Below, one piece after another: positions 36,897-44,942 of a DNA stretch of 64,000 nucleotides (positions within the stretch are counted from its first letter, which is position 1; the number at the start of each line of letters is the position of its first letter). The DNA comes from Aliihoeflea sp. 2WW (lineage in GTDB: Bacteria > Pseudomonadota > Alphaproteobacteria > Rhizobiales > Rhizobiaceae), in NCBI RefSeq assembly GCF_000497755.1, contig NZ_AYOD01000044.1:1-64000 (forward strand), read 5' to 3'. The notes under the pieces are model-generated. The model was not told where the DNA came from and ran no database searches. It saw nothing but the letters and a program-made list of their open reading frames with translations. The position numbers and the translations under genes were made by a program.

Positions 36897-37550
36897 TCAG
36901 GCGTTCGCCTGCTGCTCCATACCGATGCGCGAGAGGCGGATGACGGCCTGGGTGCGGCTGTCGACGCCCAGCTTCTGCAGGATGGCGGAGACATGCGCCT
37001 TGATCGTCGCCTCGGACACGCCCAGCTCATAGGCGATCTGCTTGTTGAGGAGACCCTCGGCGAGCATCGTCAGGACGCGCGATTGCTGCGGGGTCAGGGA
37101 TTGGAGGCGCTGGATCAGGTCGGAGACTTCCGCGTCCCGCTCCTCGCCCAGATCGAGCCCGTCCGGCAAAGCGATGCCGCCGGCCAGCACCGTCTCGACC
37201 GCCCGTCGTATCTGGTCCATGCCCGCGGACTTGGAGATGAAGCCCGACGCGCCAAGCTCGATCGCGCGGCGGACGGTCTCGGCATCGTCGCGCGCGGAGA
37301 CGATGACGACCGGAAAGTTCGACGAAATGCCGCGCAGGGCGACGAGGCCCGACAGGCCGCTCGAGCCCGGCATCGTCAGGTCGAGAAGCAGGAGGTCGAT
37401 GTCGTCATTGGCAACGACGCTGGCCTTCGCCGCATCGAAATCACCCACCTCCTCGATCCGGGCATCGCCGAACGAGGAGAGCGCGTGCTTGAGCGCGCCG
37501 CGAAACAATGGATGATCGTCGGCAATGACGAACCGATAGCGCTGATCCAA
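36897..37550 (-). CDS. NarL/FixJ-type response regulator (CrbR/ErdR-like)
   Basis: The 217-residue protein has a receiver domain (acidic pocket IADDHP, phospho-acceptor D in LLLDLTMPG, K in GFISKSA) and a LuxR-type HTH at about residues 150-205 (LTPQQSRVLTMLAEGLLNKQ). The start is TTG behind GGGAGGGG. It lies tail to tail with the SSF-type hybrid kinase and is its probable partner, as CrbR is to CrbS in other proteobacteria where the pair activates acetyl-CoA synthetase. No acs gene is in the window. Confidence 0.9.
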   Translation of the reverse strand: MDQRYRFVIADDHPLFRGALKHALSSFGDARIEEVGDFDAAKASVVANDDIDLLLLDLTMPGSSGLSGLVALRGISSNFPVVIVSARDDAETVRRAIELGASGFISKSAGMDQIRRAVETVLAGGIALPDGLDLGEERDAEVSDLIQRLQSLTPQQSRVLTMLAEGLLNKQIAYELGVSEATIKAHVSAILQKLGVDSRTQAVIRLSRIGMEQQANA

Positions 37551-37758
37551 AAACCCCTCCCTGTTCCGGCCCGCCGGGCGGAGTTTAGACGGATGCGGCC
37601 AAGGCGCTAGTGCGATTGTGGCCGCGCGCCGGATTTTGTGAACGCCGCCGCAGCGCGGATCGTGCGATATTCGACTTTAGTCGTGCAAAACCGCATTTCC
37701 TTGCGGAACCGGGGCGCAGGCGCGGCGTTGAGGCACATCCCGAACCGGAACCATCACG

Positions 37759-38136
37759 ATGGAAGCGATACGCCAGATTGCCGTTTTCTGTGTCGGGCGG
37801 GCCGTGATGTTCGGCGCCCTCGCCATCGGCCTCGTGATGCTGTCCTTCTCGTTCGATCCGGCCTGGGCGTTTCGCGCCGGCGCGATCATGACGCTCTTCA
37901 TGGCGGCCGTCCTGCTCTTCAAGGCCCAGACCGCAAAGCACAAGCAACCCAGCCGCACGGAAGTCTGGATTTATCTCGACGACCGGATGAAGCCGAAGAA
38001 CGACCACGCCGTCAGCTATTTCGGCAAGGTCCTGAGCGAGGTCTATGGACGGTTCGCGCAGGTGTCGCTGATGGTGGCCTGCGGCATGTTCGTGGTTTCG
38101 CAGACCTTCTTTGCCATCGGCTTCAGTTTCTACTGA
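37759..38136 (+). CDS. Hypothetical inner-membrane protein
   Basis: The 125-residue protein has two N-terminal hydrophobic segments (VMFGALAIGLVMLSFSF, FRAGAIMTLFMAAVLLFKA), a hydrophilic loop rich in charged residues (TEVWIYLDDRMKPKNDHAV) and a C-terminal hydrophobic segment (VSLMVACGMFVVSQTFFAIG). No family with known function is recognised. It stands alone, six bases from the convergent downstream gene. Confidence 0.75.
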   Translation: MEAIRQIAVFCVGRAVMFGALAIGLVMLSFSFDPAWAFRAGAIMTLFMAAVLLFKAQTAKHKQPSRTEVWIYLDDRMKPKNDHAVSYFGKVLSEVYGRFAQVSLMVACGMFVVSQTFFAIGFSFY

Positions 38137-38142
38137 CCTGCC

Positions 38143-38556
38143 CTAGGTCCGGTCCGGCCCTTCTTCGGGCGTGCGCAGATCCTTCTCCCAGCCCTCGACG
38201 ATGTCGAAGAAATTCTGGAAGAAGCGGCGCATGTAGCCGAGCGAACGTTCGAACTCCTCTTCGGACGGCAAGACGCGCGTACCATCATCCGAACCGGCGC
38301 GGGCCTGCCGTTCCAGGGCTTCGACCCGGCGCTCCAGATCGTCGATGCGTTCCTCGTAGGCGACGCGCTCGTCGGTCGAGGTACGGCAGACGAGCTGGCC
38401 GGACTGTTCCTCGCAGACCGACATCTGGCCGGTCGTGGTGTCCATGCGCACGAAGCCCGTATCGGTGCGCTCCAGCCTGTAGCGCTCCGTCTCCTGCGCG
38501 AAGGCCGGAGCGGCGAGCATTCCGCCGAGAACGGCGGCGACGACGAGATGGCGCAT
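38143..38556 (-). CDS. Hypothetical secreted protein
   Basis: The 137-residue protein has a signal peptide (MRHLVVAAVLGGMLAAPAFA) and a mature part with a paired-cysteine segment (SVCEEQSGQLVCRTS) followed by a coiled-coil stretch (ERIDDLERRVEALERQ). GGAGG lies seven bases before the ATG at 38556. Similar small proteins are common in Rhizobiales, and the function is unknown. Confidence 0.8.
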   Translation of the reverse strand: MRHLVVAAVLGGMLAAPAFAQETERYRLERTDTGFVRMDTTTGQMSVCEEQSGQLVCRTSTDERVAYEERIDDLERRVEALERQARAGSDDGTRVLPSEEEFERSLGYMRRFFQNFFDIVEGWEKDLRTPEEGPDRT

Positions 38557-38625
38557 TTGCGTTCCTCCTTGGCATCGGCGGCGGCGGCGCTTTTCATCGG
38601 CGCGCGCGACCGCTATAGCGCGGAC

Positions 38626-38973
38626 ATGACAGGCATCATCTACAAGATCGTCCCGGCGCCAATGTGGCAAGAGGCAGTGGACCGTAGCCGTTTCGACGGC
38701 GCGCCGGTCGACCTTGCCGACGGGTTCATCCATTTTTCGACCGGTGCGCAGGTGCGCGAGACGGCGGCGAAGCATTTCTCCGGCCAGGACGGGCTCCTGC
38801 TCGTCGCGCTCGACGGCGATGCGCTCGGAGAGGCGCTGCGTTACGAGGTGTCGCGCGGCGGCGCCCTCTTCCCGCATCTCTACGCGCCGCTCGATCCTCG
38901 CCTTGCGCTCTGGGTCAAACCCTTGCCCGTCGGTGCAGACGGACGCCACGTCTTTCCGGAGCTGCCGGCATGA
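38626..38973 (+). CDS. DUF952 family protein
   Basis: The 115-residue protein matches the DUF952 fold: YKIVPAPMWQEAVDR at the N-terminus, DGFIHFSTGAQVRETA, then DPRLALWVKPLPVGADGRHVFP. The fold resembles ADP-ribosyltransferase-like domains, but no activity is established. It overlaps pyrD by four bases (ATGA) and is probably co-translated with it. Confidence 0.9.
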   Translation: MTGIIYKIVPAPMWQEAVDRSRFDGAPVDLADGFIHFSTGAQVRETAAKHFSGQDGLLLVALDGDALGEALRYEVSRGGALFPHLYAPLDPRLALWVKPLPVGADGRHVFPELPA

Positions 38974-40037
38974 ACCAGCTTTACCGGACGATCGGCCGCA
39001 AGCTTCTGTTCGGCCTCGATGCCGAGCGCGCGCACGGGCTTTCGATCGCGGGGCTGAAGAGCGGCGTGCCGCTTTGCCCGCCGCCGGTCGCCGACGTGTG
39101 GCTTCGCGTCGATATAGCCGGGCTCTCCTTCCCCAATCCGCTGGGGATGGCGGCCGGATACGACAAGAATGCCGAAGTGCCGGATGCGCTGTTGAAGCTC
39201 GGCTTCGGTTTTGCCGAAGTCGGCACGGTGACGCCGAAGCCGCAGGCTGGCAATCCGAAGCCGCGCATCTTCCGGCTCGTCGAGGACGAGGCGATCGTCA
39301 ACCGGCTGGGCTTCAACAATGAAGGCCACGCGGCGGCGCTGGCGAAACTGCGCGACCGCAAGGGCGGCGGGATCGTCGGCGTCAATATCGGGGCGAACAA
39401 GGACAGCGCGGACCGGGTCGGCGACTATGTGCTCGGGGTCGAGCGCTTTCGTGACGTCGCCTCGTATCTCACCGTCAACATCTCCTCGCCCAACACGCCG
39501 GGCCTGCGCGATTTGCAGGCGCGGGCGAGCCTCGAGGAGCTGCTCGGCGCGGTTGCGGCGGCGCGGGGCGACAGGGCGACGCCGATCTTCCTGAAGATCG
39601 CGCCGGATCTTGGCGATGCCGATCTGGAAGACATCGCCGAGACGGTCGCGGCCAACGGCATCGACGGGATCATCGTCTCCAACACGACGCTTTCGCGCGA
39701 CGGGCTGACGAGCCGGCTGGCGCAGGAGAGTGGCGGCGTTTCGGGGCGGCCGCTCTTTGCCCGCTCGACGATCATGCTGGCGCGGATGCGCCGTCTCGTC
39801 GGGCCGCATCTGCCGCTGATCGGCGTCGGCGGGGTCGACACGGCCGAGGCGGCGCTGGAGAAGATCCGGGCCGGCGCGGATCTCGTGCAGGTCTATACCG
39901 GCATGGTCTATGCCGGGCCGACGCTGCCGGGCGAAATCCTGCGTGGAATGGGTCGGTTCGCGGCCGCGCAGGGGCTCGCGACGCTCAGCGACATTCGCGA
40001 CAGCCGTACGAACCACTGGGCCGGTCAGACCGTCTGA
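38970..40037 (+). CDS. pyrD: Dihydroorotate dehydrogenase (quinone), class 2
   Basis: This membrane-associated FMN enzyme oxidises dihydroorotate to orotate in pyrimidine synthesis with quinone as acceptor. The 355 residues contain the class 2 N-terminal extension, FPNPLGMAAGYDKNAE, VNISSPNTPGLR (with the catalytic serine nearby) and the FMN site GVGGVDT. Its start overlaps the DUF952 gene. Its 3' end overlaps the convergent MATE gene by 13 bases. Confidence 0.96.
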   Translation: MNQLYRTIGRKLLFGLDAERAHGLSIAGLKSGVPLCPPPVADVWLRVDIAGLSFPNPLGMAAGYDKNAEVPDALLKLGFGFAEVGTVTPKPQAGNPKPRIFRLVEDEAIVNRLGFNNEGHAAALAKLRDRKGGGIVGVNIGANKDSADRVGDYVLGVERFRDVASYLTVNISSPNTPGLRDLQARASLEELLGAVAAARGDRATPIFLKIAPDLGDADLEDIAETVAANGIDGIIVSNTTLSRDGLTSRLAQESGGVSGRPLFARSTIMLARMRRLVGPHLPLIGVGGVDTAEAALEKIRAGADLVQVYTGMVYAGPTLPGEILRGMGRFAAAQGLATLSDIRDSRTNHWAGQTV

Positions 40038-41386
40038 GCGAAGGTCTGCCGGGCGCGGAGCGGCAGGACAGCGAGAAGGCTGAGACCGCGCGCCAGCAAA
40101 AAGACGTGCAGCGCGGCCCACAGGCCGTGATTGCCGAAAAGCGGGCCGAGCGTCCAAAGCGCGGCGACATAGAGCGCCAGCGACAGGAGCATCATGTTGC
40201 GCATGTCGCGTGACCATGTCGCGCCGATGAAGACCCCGTCCATCTGGAAGGCGAGAACGGCGGTGACGGCGGTCAGCGCCGCCCAGGGAAGGTAGGTCGC
40301 AGCGACGTCGCGAACCTGCGGCGCCGTGGTGACGAGCGCGATCAGATGATCGCCGAAGACCAGCACCAGAAGCGTCATGATGCCCGCCAGCGCAAAACCC
40401 CAGATCGCCGTCAGCCTGACCGCACGATCGAAGGCCGGACGCCAGCGCGCCCCCACGGCGCGGCCGGCAAGCTGCTCGGCGGCAGTTGCGAAGCCGTCGA
40501 GGAAGTAGCTCGCGACGAGGAAGAAGTTCATCAGGACGGCATTGGCCGCGAGCGTCACCGTGCCGAGCTGCGCGCCCTGCCGCGCCAGAAGCGCGAAGGC
40601 GGCGAGAAGGGCGAAGGAGCGGATCATGATGTCGCGGTTGAGCGTCAGCATCGCCTTCAGCCTGGCCATGTCGCGCAGGGCGCCGGGACGCATGGGGCCG
40701 CGCCGGCCGAAGCGCGTCGTAAGGACGGCGATGCCGACGGCAAATCCGATCGCCTCGCCCATGACCGTGCCCCAGGCGACGCCTTCGAGCCCCCAGCCGA
40801 GCCAGAGGCCGAGCCACAGCGACAGGGCGATGTTGGTGAGGTTGATGGCGAATTGCAGCGCGAGGCCGACGCCCCCCTCGCCGCGGCCGAGCACGTAGCC
40901 GAGGATCGCGTAGTTGCCGAGCGCGAGCGGCGCGCACCACAGGCGGATCAGCACATAGGTCTGCAGCGCCTCGGTGACGCGCGGTTCGCCGGCGATGAAC
41001 CAGGCGCCGAGCGCGGCGATGAGCGGTCCGAGCAGGATCAGCGCGGTGCCGATCAAGAGCGCGAGGATCAGCGCGCGCCAGAAGATCGCCTGCTCCTCGG
41101 CACGGTCGCGGCTGCCATAGGCCTGACTGACGAGGCCGGTGGTGCCCGAGCGCAGGAAATTGAAAGTTGCGAAGACGACGTCGAAGACGATCGCGCCGGC
41201 GGCAAGGCCGCCGAGAAGCGCCGCGTCGCCAAGCTGGCCGACGATTGCCGTGTCGGCGATGCCGATCAGCGGCGTCGTCAGATAGGCGAGCGTCATCGGA
41301 ACGGCGATCCGCAGGACCATTTTGTTCGTAACGGTAAAGTGCCGCTCCGAATTGTCCGTCCGTTCGTCCAAGGCGGTTATCCTCAA
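40025..41386 (-). CDS. MATE-family multidrug/toxin exporter
   Basis: The 453-residue protein has about 12 transmembrane helices arranged in two similar halves, beginning RIAVPMTLAYLTTPLIGIAD, typical of the NorM/DinF branch of MATE exporters, which expel cationic drugs using sodium or proton gradients. The substrate is not predictable. It is divergent from the histone-deacetylase-like gene with a 61-base gap. Confidence 0.9.
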   Translation of the reverse strand: MRITALDERTDNSERHFTVTNKMVLRIAVPMTLAYLTTPLIGIADTAIVGQLGDAALLGGLAAGAIVFDVVFATFNFLRSGTTGLVSQAYGSRDRAEEQAIFWRALILALLIGTALILLGPLIAALGAWFIAGEPRVTEALQTYVLIRLWCAPLALGNYAILGYVLGRGEGGVGLALQFAINLTNIALSLWLGLWLGWGLEGVAWGTVMGEAIGFAVGIAVLTTRFGRRGPMRPGALRDMARLKAMLTLNRDIMIRSFALLAAFALLARQGAQLGTVTLAANAVLMNFFLVASYFLDGFATAAEQLAGRAVGARWRPAFDRAVRLTAIWGFALAGIMTLLVLVFGDHLIALVTTAPQVRDVAATYLPWAALTAVTAVLAFQMDGVFIGATWSRDMRNMMLLSLALYVAALWTLGPLFGNHGLWAALHVFLLARGLSLLAVLPLRARQTFAQTV

Positions 41387-41447
41387 CAGTTGATGCGGCG
41401 ATTCGCCCGCCTTTGCCGATATCGAACAAAGCCTATCTGATCTCGCG

Positions 41448-42350
41448 ATGAAACTGCCGATCGTCCACCACCCCGACTACGATGCCCGATTTCCGGCCGA
41501 CCATCGGTTTCCGATGAGCAAATATGCGCGGCTGATCGAGGTGCTGCGGGAGCGGGGCGTGGCGGGGCCGGACAACGAGCATATGCCCGACGAGCCCGAC
41601 TTCGACACGCTCGCACGGGCACATGCCGCCGATTATGTGCGGCAGGTGCTGGACTGCGCCGTTCCGCCCGCGATCGAAAAGGAAATCGGCTTTCCGGTCA
41701 GAGAACGCGTTTCGCGCCGCGCCCAGCTTGCGAGCGCCGGGACCGTCATGGCAGCGCGGCTGGCGCTCGATCATGGCATCGCGTGCAACGCGGCCGGCGG
41801 CAGCCACCATGCGCGGCACGCGCAGGGCGCGGGGTTCTGCACGTTCAACGACGTCGCAGTCGCGGCCAACACGCTGCTCGCCGAAGGGACGGTCAAGCGC
41901 GCGCTGGTGGTCGATCTCGACGTGCATCAGGGCGACGGGACGGCGGAAATCCTGATGGGCGAGACGAGGGTCTTCACCTTCTCCATGCACGCGGCGAAGA
42001 ACTACCCGGTTCGCAAGGCGGTGTCCGATCTCGACATGGCGCTCGACGACGGCCTGGAGGACGAGGCGTATCTCGGCCGGTTGACGGCGATCCTGCCGAT
42101 GCTGAGCGAATATTCGCGGCCGCAGATCGTCTTCTACAATGCCGGCGTCGACCCGCATCGCGACGACAAGCTCGGGCGCCTGGCGCTTTCCGACGACGGG
42201 CTTCGCGCCCGCGACCGCGCCGTGATCGGCCATTTCCGCGAGCGTGGCATACCGGTCTGCGGCGTCATCGGGGGCGGCTATTCGAACGACATCGACGCGC
42301 TGGCGGCGCGCCATGCGATCCTTTTCGAGACCGCGGCCGAATTCTGCTGA
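41448..42350 (+). CDS. Histone deacetylase-like amidohydrolase
   Basis: The 300-residue protein has the arginase/deacetylase fold with catalytic motifs GGSHHARHAQGAGFC (paired histidines), the zinc ligands in DLDVHQGDGT, NAGVDPHRDD and GGGYSND. Bacterial relatives deacetylate acetylpolyamines, acetoin-linked substrates or small amides; the substrate here is unknown. No clear ribosome binding site precedes the ATG. The stop codon abuts the DUF6460 gene. Confidence 0.9.
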   Translation: MKLPIVHHPDYDARFPADHRFPMSKYARLIEVLRERGVAGPDNEHMPDEPDFDTLARAHAADYVRQVLDCAVPPAIEKEIGFPVRERVSRRAQLASAGTVMAARLALDHGIACNAAGGSHHARHAQGAGFCTFNDVAVAANTLLAEGTVKRALVVDLDVHQGDGTAEILMGETRVFTFSMHAAKNYPVRKAVSDLDMALDDGLEDEAYLGRLTAILPMLSEYSRPQIVFYNAGVDPHRDDKLGRLALSDDGLRARDRAVIGHFRERGIPVCGVIGGGYSNDIDALAARHAILFETAAEFC

Positions 42351-42617
42351 TCAACCTCGCCGGTAGCTGAGGAGCCGGATGATGAAGAAGGCGGGGACGA
42401 CGATGATGGCGCCGACGAGGAAATAGTCGATGAAGCGGCCGAATGCGTCGAAGCCCATATAGTAGGCGTTCACGACGAGGTCGCGCGCGCCGTAGATGAC
42501 GTCATAGGGCGACCAGCCCATCACGCTCATGACGATGCCGACGAGGAACGAAATCACGATCAGCTTGACCAGAACCCGCAAGGGGCTGTCGCCGAGAAAG
42601 CGGTTCACTGCCGACAT
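42351..42617 (-). CDS. DUF6460-type small membrane protein
   Basis: The 88-residue protein has two hydrophobic helices (VLVKLIVISFLVGIVMSVMG and FLVGAIIVVPAFFIIRLLSY) around a conserved centre (WSPYDVIYGARDLV). It resembles a small Rhizobiales membrane-protein family (DUF6460) without known function. GGAG precedes the ATG at 42617; longer frames run into the tRNA gene and are not plausible. Confidence 0.8.
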   Translation of the reverse strand: MSAVNRFLGDSPLRVLVKLIVISFLVGIVMSVMGWSPYDVIYGARDLVVNAYYMGFDAFGRFIDYFLVGAIIVVPAFFIIRLLSYRRG

Positions 42618-42677
42618 GTCGCGTCTCCGTTGTGCGAGGCCGCACATACGCATTCGAGACGGACGCTTCAAGTCGGC

Positions 42678-42751
42678 TGGAGCGGGTGAAGGGAATCGAA
42701 CCCTCGTATTCAGCTTGGGAAGCTGCTGCTCTACCATTGAGCTACACCCGC
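42678..42751 (-). tRNA. tRNA-Gly (anticodon CCC)
   Basis: The minus strand has acceptor GCGGGTG with CACCCGC, D-arm TAGCTCAATGGTAGAGCA, anticodon loop TTCCCAA giving CCC, T-loop GTTCGATTC, discriminator T and CCA. The outermost anticodon-stem pair is a G-A mismatch. It reads GGG codons. Confidence 0.94.
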
Positions 42752-42874
42752 GACGCGCTCATTAATCGGCGAGGCCAAGGTTGGCGTCAAGCGCATTTGT
42801 CCGGATCGACAGTTGACGCGAGGGCCGTCCTCGGCGACTGGTGCGGCGAATTTCCTCCATCCAGGACGCCCGAC

Positions 42875-43699
42875 GTGACACGCTTGCAGACGCTGATCGA
42901 ATCGCGCCGCTTCGAACTCTTCATCACCATTCTCATCATCGTCAACGCGATCACGCTCGGGCTGGAGACGTCGCAGTCGATCATGTCGCGGTTCGGGCCG
43001 CTGCTTCTGGTGGTCGACCGTGTGGTCCTGTTCGTTTTCGTCGCCGAACTGGCGGCGCGGGCGCTCGTCTATCGCAGCCGCTTCTTCAACGATCCGTGGC
43101 GCGTCTTCGACCTCGTCGTCGTCGGCATCGCGCTGATGCCGGCGACGGGCAATCTTTCGGTGCTGCGCGCGCTGCGCATCCTGCGGGTGCTGCGCATCGT
43201 CAGCGTGGTGCCGTCGCTGCGCCGGGTCGTCGGCGGGCTCGTCGCGGCCCTGCCCGGCATGGGCTCGATCGTGCTTCTGCTCGCGCTGGTCTTCTACGTC
43301 TTCTCGGTGATGGCGACGAAGCTCTTTGCCGCGTCGTTCCCCGAATGGTTCGGAAACATCGGCGAAAGCGCCTATACGCTGTTCCAGATCATGACGCTGG
43401 AAAGCTGGTCGATGGGGATCGTGCGGCCGGTGATGGAGGTCTATCCCTGGTCGTGGCTCTATTTCATCCCGTTCATCGTCACGACGTCCTTTGCCGTGCT
43501 CAACCTCTTCATCGGTATCATCGTGTCGGCCATGCAGGAGGAGCACGAGTCGACCGCGTCGGAAGAGCGCTCGCAGATGAAGGACGAGCAGGACATGATC
43601 CTGCAGGAGGTGCGGGCGCTGCGTCAGGAAATCCGGGCGCTCAGGGCTGACGGAAATGCTTCGACAGTTTCAGGCCCTGCGCCTGGTAGTTCGACTTGA
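42875..43699 (+). CDS. Voltage-gated sodium channel, NaChBac type
   Basis: The 274-residue protein has six transmembrane helices. S4 carries arginines every third residue (LRALRILRVLRIV), and the pore filter is TLESWSM (residues 174-180), the same as in the Arcobacter channel NavAb. After S6 comes an acidic neck and a heptad-like C-terminal coiled coil (LQEVRALRQEIRALRAD) as in the tetrameric family. The start is GTG at 42875 with AGGA upstream. These channels admit sodium and affect motility and pH or osmotic homeostasis in marine or alkaliphilic bacteria. The gene end overlaps the convergent dcd-like gene by 59 bases. Confidence 0.93.
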   Translation: MTRLQTLIESRRFELFITILIIVNAITLGLETSQSIMSRFGPLLLVVDRVVLFVFVAELAARALVYRSRFFNDPWRVFDLVVVGIALMPATGNLSVLRALRILRVLRIVSVVPSLRRVVGGLVAALPGMGSIVLLLALVFYVFSVMATKLFAASFPEWFGNIGESAYTLFQIMTLESWSMGIVRPVMEVYPWSWLYFIPFIVTTSFAVLNLFIGIIVSAMQEEHESTASEERSQMKDEQDMILQEVRALRQEIRALRADGNASTVSGPAPGSST

Positions 43700-44741
43700 G
43701 GTCGGTGCCGTAGAGCGCCTTCGGGCGCTCCAGCATGTGCTCGTAGACGAGACGGCCGACGGTCTGGCCGTGTTCGAGGATGAAGGGCACTTCGTGGCTG
43801 CGCACTTCGAGCACCGCGCGGCTGCCGGTTCCGCCGGCGGCCGAATGGCCGAAGCCGGGATCGAAGAAGCCGGCATAGTGGACGCGGAACTCGCCGACCA
43901 GCGGATCGAAGGGCGTCATCTCGGCAGCATGGTCCGGCGGGACGTGTACGGCTTCGCGGCTGACGAGGATGTAGAACTCGTCGGGGTCGAGGATCAGTTC
44001 CTTCTGGCCGCGATCGTGGAGCGGTTCCCAGAAGTCGAGCACGTCCTGCGCGGCGCGCTTGTCGACGTCGACGACGGCGGAATGGTGCTTGCCGCGGTAG
44101 CCGATCAGGCCACTCGCATCGCCGGTCAGGTCGATCGAGAGCGCGATGCCGCCGCCGGAAATGTTGGGATTGGTCGACGCGACAAGCGTTTCGGCCTGGT
44201 GGAGTGCGTGGAGCGCGGTTTCGTCGAGCAGCGCGTTGCCGATCCGGAAGCGGATCTGCGACAGGCGCGAGCCGGTGCGGACCACGATCGGGAAGGTGCG
44301 CGGGCTGATCTCGAGATAGAGCTGCCCTTCGTAGCCGGCCGGGATCTTGTCGAACTCGGCGCCGAAATCCGTCATCACGCGGGTGAAGATGTCGAGGCGA
44401 CCGGTCGAGCTTTTCGGGTTCGCCGAGGCGGCGATGTTGGCCGGCAGTTTCAGCTTCTCCAAGATCGGCACGATGTAGACGCAGCCCGTCTCCAGGACGG
44501 CGCCGGCCTCGAGGTCGAATTCGTGCAGCTTGAAGCGTTCGAGCTTGTCGGCGACGCGCTTGCCCGGCCCCGGCAGGAAGCTGGCGCGGACGCGGTAGGC
44601 GCGCTTGCCGAGGCGAAGGTCGAGACTGGCGGGCTGGATCTGGTCGGCGTCGAGAGCTCTGTCGCAGGACAGAGCGCCGCTGGCGAACAGTTCGCCGATC
44701 TGCCGGTCCGGCAATATTCCCGTCTGACGCACCCTGCTCAC
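43641..44741 (-). CDS. dcd: 2'-deoxycytidine 5'-triphosphate deaminase, double-length type
   Basis: The 366-residue protein has two dUTPase/Dcd-like halves, about twice the length of the classical 190-residue enzyme. The first half contains QPASLDLRLG and ASANPKSSTGRLDIFTRV; the second contains ALSIDLTGDASGLIGY and VPFILEHGQTVGRLVYE. Long forms of this kind are frequent in alphaproteobacteria and supply dUTP for dTMP synthesis. The start codon is GTG. It is divergent from the riboswitch-controlled metZ. Confidence 0.9.
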   Translation of the reverse strand: MSRVRQTGILPDRQIGELFASGALSCDRALDADQIQPASLDLRLGKRAYRVRASFLPGPGKRVADKLERFKLHEFDLEAGAVLETGCVYIVPILEKLKLPANIAASANPKSSTGRLDIFTRVMTDFGAEFDKIPAGYEGQLYLEISPRTFPIVVRTGSRLSQIRFRIGNALLDETALHALHQAETLVASTNPNISGGGIALSIDLTGDASGLIGYRGKHHSAVVDVDKRAAQDVLDFWEPLHDRGQKELILDPDEFYILVSREAVHVPPDHAAEMTPFDPLVGEFRVHYAGFFDPGFGHSAAGGTGSRAVLEVRSHEVPFILEHGQTVGRLVYEHMLERPKALYGTDLKSNYQAQGLKLSKHFRQP

Positions 44742-44779
44742 CCCTCTCGATTGGCGGGGAGGTTTAAACAGGACACGAA

Positions 44780-44808
44780 TTGACGCAAGGCGAGAAAGCC
44801 GGTAGACG
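44780..44808 (+). promoter_or_regulatory. Candidate promoter of metZ
   Basis: TTGACG (44780-44785) is followed after 17 bases by TAGACG (44803-44808). The -10 element is weak by the E. coli standard, but the inferred start near 44815 falls just before the riboswitch, which supports it. Confidence 0.45.
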
Positions 44809-44817
44809 GCGCTTTAT

Positions 44818-44874
44818 CCCGTGGTGATTTGCCGGTCGGCTTGCAGCCACGTAAAACAAGTCGCTAAAGGACCG
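44818..44874 (+). promoter_or_regulatory. SAM-II riboswitch (metA/metZ type)
   Basis: The sequence follows the alphaproteobacterial SAM-II pattern: P1 stem CGTGG with CCACG, the conserved GTGATTTG, the TTGCAGCCACGTAAA core and the pseudoknot segment GCTAAAGGACC. SAM-II binds S-adenosylmethionine and lowers expression of methionine genes. It stands about 70 bases before metZ, its usual partner, and is followed by a terminator hairpin. Confidence 0.9.
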
Positions 44875-44894
44875 TGGGCCGCAAGGCTGTATGG

Positions 44895-44925
44895 ACCGGC
44901 GCGACTTTTCGCGGCCGGTTTTTTT
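44895..44925 (+). terminator. Intrinsic terminator between the SAM-II riboswitch and metZ
   Basis: ACCGGCGCGA pairs with TCGC and GCCGGT (one bulged G) around a CTTT loop and is followed by seven T residues. It ends less than 20 bases before the metZ start, so riboswitch control here may work by transcription attenuation as well as by the translational mode usually assumed for SAM-II. Confidence 0.75.
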
Positions 44926-44942
44926 GTGTCTGGATGATGCCG

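Noticed and set aside
38880-41429. An 849-codon minus-strand open frame
   Set aside because: It runs through the antisense of pyrD and in another frame of the MATE gene; both of those have clear families, whereas this frame has low-complexity Arg-rich sequence.
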